Assembly (NCBI GenBank): GCA_964230805.1 | Contig: CAXRIA010000008.1 | Span: 1 to 16,035, forward strand | From: Flavicella sp964230805 | GTDB taxonomy: Bacteria; Bacteroidota; Bacteroidia; Flavobacteriales; Flavobacteriaceae | Length of the DNA: 16,035 bases | Direction: 5' to 3' | Part shown: positions 14,375 through 16,035 of the stretch, piece by piece | Position numbering within the stretch: the first letter of the stretch is position 1 | Layout: each line of letters begins with the position of its first letter | Notes under the pieces: model-generated | What the model was told of the DNA's origin: nothing | The model's database searches: none | The model's input: the letters and a program-made list of their open reading frames with translations, nothing else | Position numbers and translations under genes: made by a program

Positions 14375-16035
14375 ATGATTCAAATTACTTTACCTGACGG
14401 GAGTGTAAGAGCGTACGAAAAAAATAGTACCCCAATGGATGTGGCTATGAGTATCAGTCACGGTTTGGCAAGAAATGTTATTTCTGCAGATTTTAACGGC
14501 ACCACCGTTGAAACCAAAACACCACTCACCACAGATGGTAATTTGACACTGTTTACCTTTGAGCAACCAGAAGGTAAGAAAGCTTTTTGGCATTCGTCTG
14601 CACACGTGCTAGCACAGGCTGTGCAAGAACTTTACCCGGGTGTAAAATTAACCATTGGTCCTGCCATAGAAAACGGTTTTTATTACGATTTGGATCTCGG
14701 TGAACAAACGATTTCGGAAAAAGACTTTCCGACTATTGAAAAGAAATTTTTAGAATTGGCACGCGGAAAACACGAATTCAATATGAGAAGTGTTTCCAAA
14801 GCGGATGCCTTGCACAAATACAAAGAGGAAGAAAATGAATTCAAAGTTGAATTGATTGAGAACCTAACGGATGGAGACATCACTTTTTGTGATCATGACA
14901 ACTTTACGGATTTGTGTCGTGGAGGACACATTCCGAATACCGGCATTATCAAAGCGGTCAAAGTCATGAGTGCTGCAGGTGCTTATTGGCGCGGTAACGA
15001 AAAAAACAAACAGCTCACACGTTTGTATGGGGTTTCCTTTCCAAAGCAGAAGATGTTGACCGAATATTTGGCTCTTTTGGAAGAGGCAAAAAAACGAGAT
15101 CATCGAAAATTAGGAAAAGAACTTGAACTCTTTACATTCTCTCAAAAAGTAGGACAGGGATTGCCTTTGTGGCTACCCAAAGGAGCCGAACTTCGCGAGC
15201 GTCTTGAACAATTTCTGAAAAAAGCCCAGAAAAAAGCAGGGTACGAAATGGTGATGACCCCTCACATCGGTCAAAAAGATTTGTACGTTACCTCTGGTCA
15301 TTACGAAAAATATGGTGAAGATAGCTTTCAACCTATCAAAACGCCAAAGACAGATGAAGAATTCTTGTTGAAACCCATGAACTGCCCGCATCATTGTGAA
15401 GTGTACAACTACCGACCTTATTCCTACAAAGAATTGCCCAAACGATTCGCAGAATTTGGTACCGTATACCGATACGAGCAAAGTGGAGAATTGCACGGTA
15501 TGACGCGTGTTCGAAGCTTTACACAGGACGATGCGCATATTTTCTGTACGCCAGAGCAATTGGATCAAGAATTTAAAGAAGTAATTGATTTGGTTTTGTA
15601 TGTTTTTGGTTCTTTAGGATTCGAGGATTTTACTGCGCAAATTTCATTACGTGATCCAGAAAACCATGAAAAATATATCGGAACGGATGAAAACTGGGAC
15701 AAAGCGGAACAAGCGATCATCAATGCTAGTAAGGAAAAAGGCCTTACAACCGTGGTAGAATACGGCGAAGCTGCCTTTTATGGTCCCAAATTGGACTTTA
15801 TGGTGAAAGATGCTTTGGGAAGAAGCTGGCAATTAGGAACCATTCAAGTAGATTACAACCTCCCCGAACGTTTTGATTTAACCTACAAAGGATCAGACAA
15901 CTTAGACCACAGACCAGTAATGATTCACCGCGCTCCCTTCGGATCCATGGAACGATTTATCGCAGTATTGCTCGAACATACCGGAGGAAATTTCCCGCTT
16001 TGGTTGATGCCAGAACAAGTTATTCTCCTGCCAAT
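14375..16035 (+). CDS. thrS: Threonyl-tRNA synthetase, 3' end cut by the window
   Basis: This essential cytoplasmic class II synthetase charges tRNA-Thr with threonine and edits misloaded serine. The visible 553 codons cover most of the usual length of about 640-650. In order they give a TGS domain (1-62) and an editing domain with HSSAH (73-77; His73, His77) and DLCRGGH (179-185; Cys181, His185), which keep the editing/metal residues known from E. coli. The catalytic core has the zinc ligands Cys337 (MNCPHH), His388 and His518, motif 2 around VYRYEQSGELHGMTRVRSF (364-382), and motif 3 GSMERFIAVLLEH (523-535). The anticodon-binding domain is just beginning at the edge (PEQVILLP). ATG at 14375 begins the conserved MIQITLPDGS. 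In many bacteria infC, rpmI and rplT follow, but that lies outside the window. Confidence 0.97.
   Translation, partial: MIQITLPDGSVRAYEKNSTPMDVAMSISHGLARNVISADFNGTTVETKTPLTTDGNLTLFTFEQPEGKKAFWHSSAHVLAQAVQELYPGVKLTIGPAIENGFYYDLDLGEQTISEKDFPTIEKKFLELARGKHEFNMRSVSKADALHKYKEEENEFKVELIENLTDGDITFCDHDNFTDLCRGGHIPNTGIIKAVKVMSAAGAYWRGNEKNKQLTRLYGVSFPKQKMLTEYLALLEEAKKRDHRKLGKELELFTFSQKVGQGLPLWLPKGAELRERLEQFLKKAQKKAGYEMVMTPHIGQKDLYVTSGHYEKYGEDSFQPIKTPKTDEEFLLKPMNCPHHCEVYNYRPYSYKELPKRFAEFGTVYRYEQSGELHGMTRVRSFTQDDAHIFCTPEQLDQEFKEVIDLVLYVFGSLGFEDFTAQISLRDPENHEKYIGTDENWDKAEQAIINASKEKGLTTVVEYGEAAFYGPKLDFMVKDALGRSWQLGTIQVDYNLPERFDLTYKGSDNLDHRPVMIHRAPFGSMERFIAVLLEHTGGNFPLWLMPEQVILLP

Noticed and set aside
1..16035. 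Search for CRISPR repeats, insertion sequences, integrases, tRNA genes and toxin-antitoxin pairs
   Set aside because: No regularly spaced repeats, terminal inverted repeats with transposase, cloverleaf-like sequences or small toxin-like gene pairs were found by reading.

Overview
The window looks like chromosomal DNA of a Bacteroidota bacterium, most likely a member of the Flavobacteriaceae. It is moderately AT-rich by eye. It carries protein types typical of that group: a DUF4834-like small membrane protein, a YfhO-type membrane protein beside GT4 glycosyltransferases, the family that databases call 'ABC transporter ATPase' although it has no ATPase motifs, a NagZ/beta-lactamase-fold fusion lipoprotein-sized enzyme, and an RsmE with the LGxSRLRTETA signature. 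Several genes are preceded by TAnnTTTG-like -7 promoter elements. No gene can be tied to a species, so the genus is left open.

Positions 1-7306 (all minus strand) form a tight five-gene surface-glycan operon. In transcription order it encodes a YfhO-family polytopic membrane protein (possible GT-C type glycosyltransferase), two GT4-fold glycosyltransferases, the UDP-GlcNAc 2-epimerase WecB, and a Wzx-type polysaccharide flippase whose C-terminus runs off the left edge. Gaps are 5 and 6 nt, and two junctions overlap by 4 nt (TTGA and ATGA). One glycosyltransferase starts at TTG. The set implies supply of UDP-ManNAc, sugar addition at the cytoplasmic face, lipid-linked export, and possibly sugar transfer outside the membrane.

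Positions 7307-7802 hold a 137-bp spacer with an inverted repeat and a short direct repeat, a small DUF4834-type membrane protein (minus), and a 71-bp divergent promoter region. Positions 7803-9790 (plus) encode an outer-membrane beta-barrel 'transporter' with an unusual polybasic C-terminal tail, followed 2 nt later by the 16S rRNA methyltransferase RsmE.

Positions 9787-14096 (minus) hold, in transcription order, a DEDDh 3'-5' exonuclease with an ExoX-like C-terminal domain, a 161-residue conserved protein of unknown function, and a 992-residue fusion of a GH3 beta-N-acetylglucosaminidase (NagZ-like) with a penicillin-binding/beta-lactamase-fold domain, probably used in peptidoglycan recycling. 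The fusion converges on rsmE, and both stop codons lie in one CTAG palindrome. A 278-bp divergent intergenic region with two TTGCGCAA palindromes separates the exonuclease from thrS (plus), which is cut by the right edge.

I see no mobile element, CRISPR array, tRNA or rRNA gene, and no clear novel defence or biosynthetic system. The points most worth a second look are the NagZ/AmiE-like fusion, the polybasic tail of the barrel protein with its A-tract slippery site, the mislabelled 161-residue family, and the paired palindromes upstream of the exonuclease.
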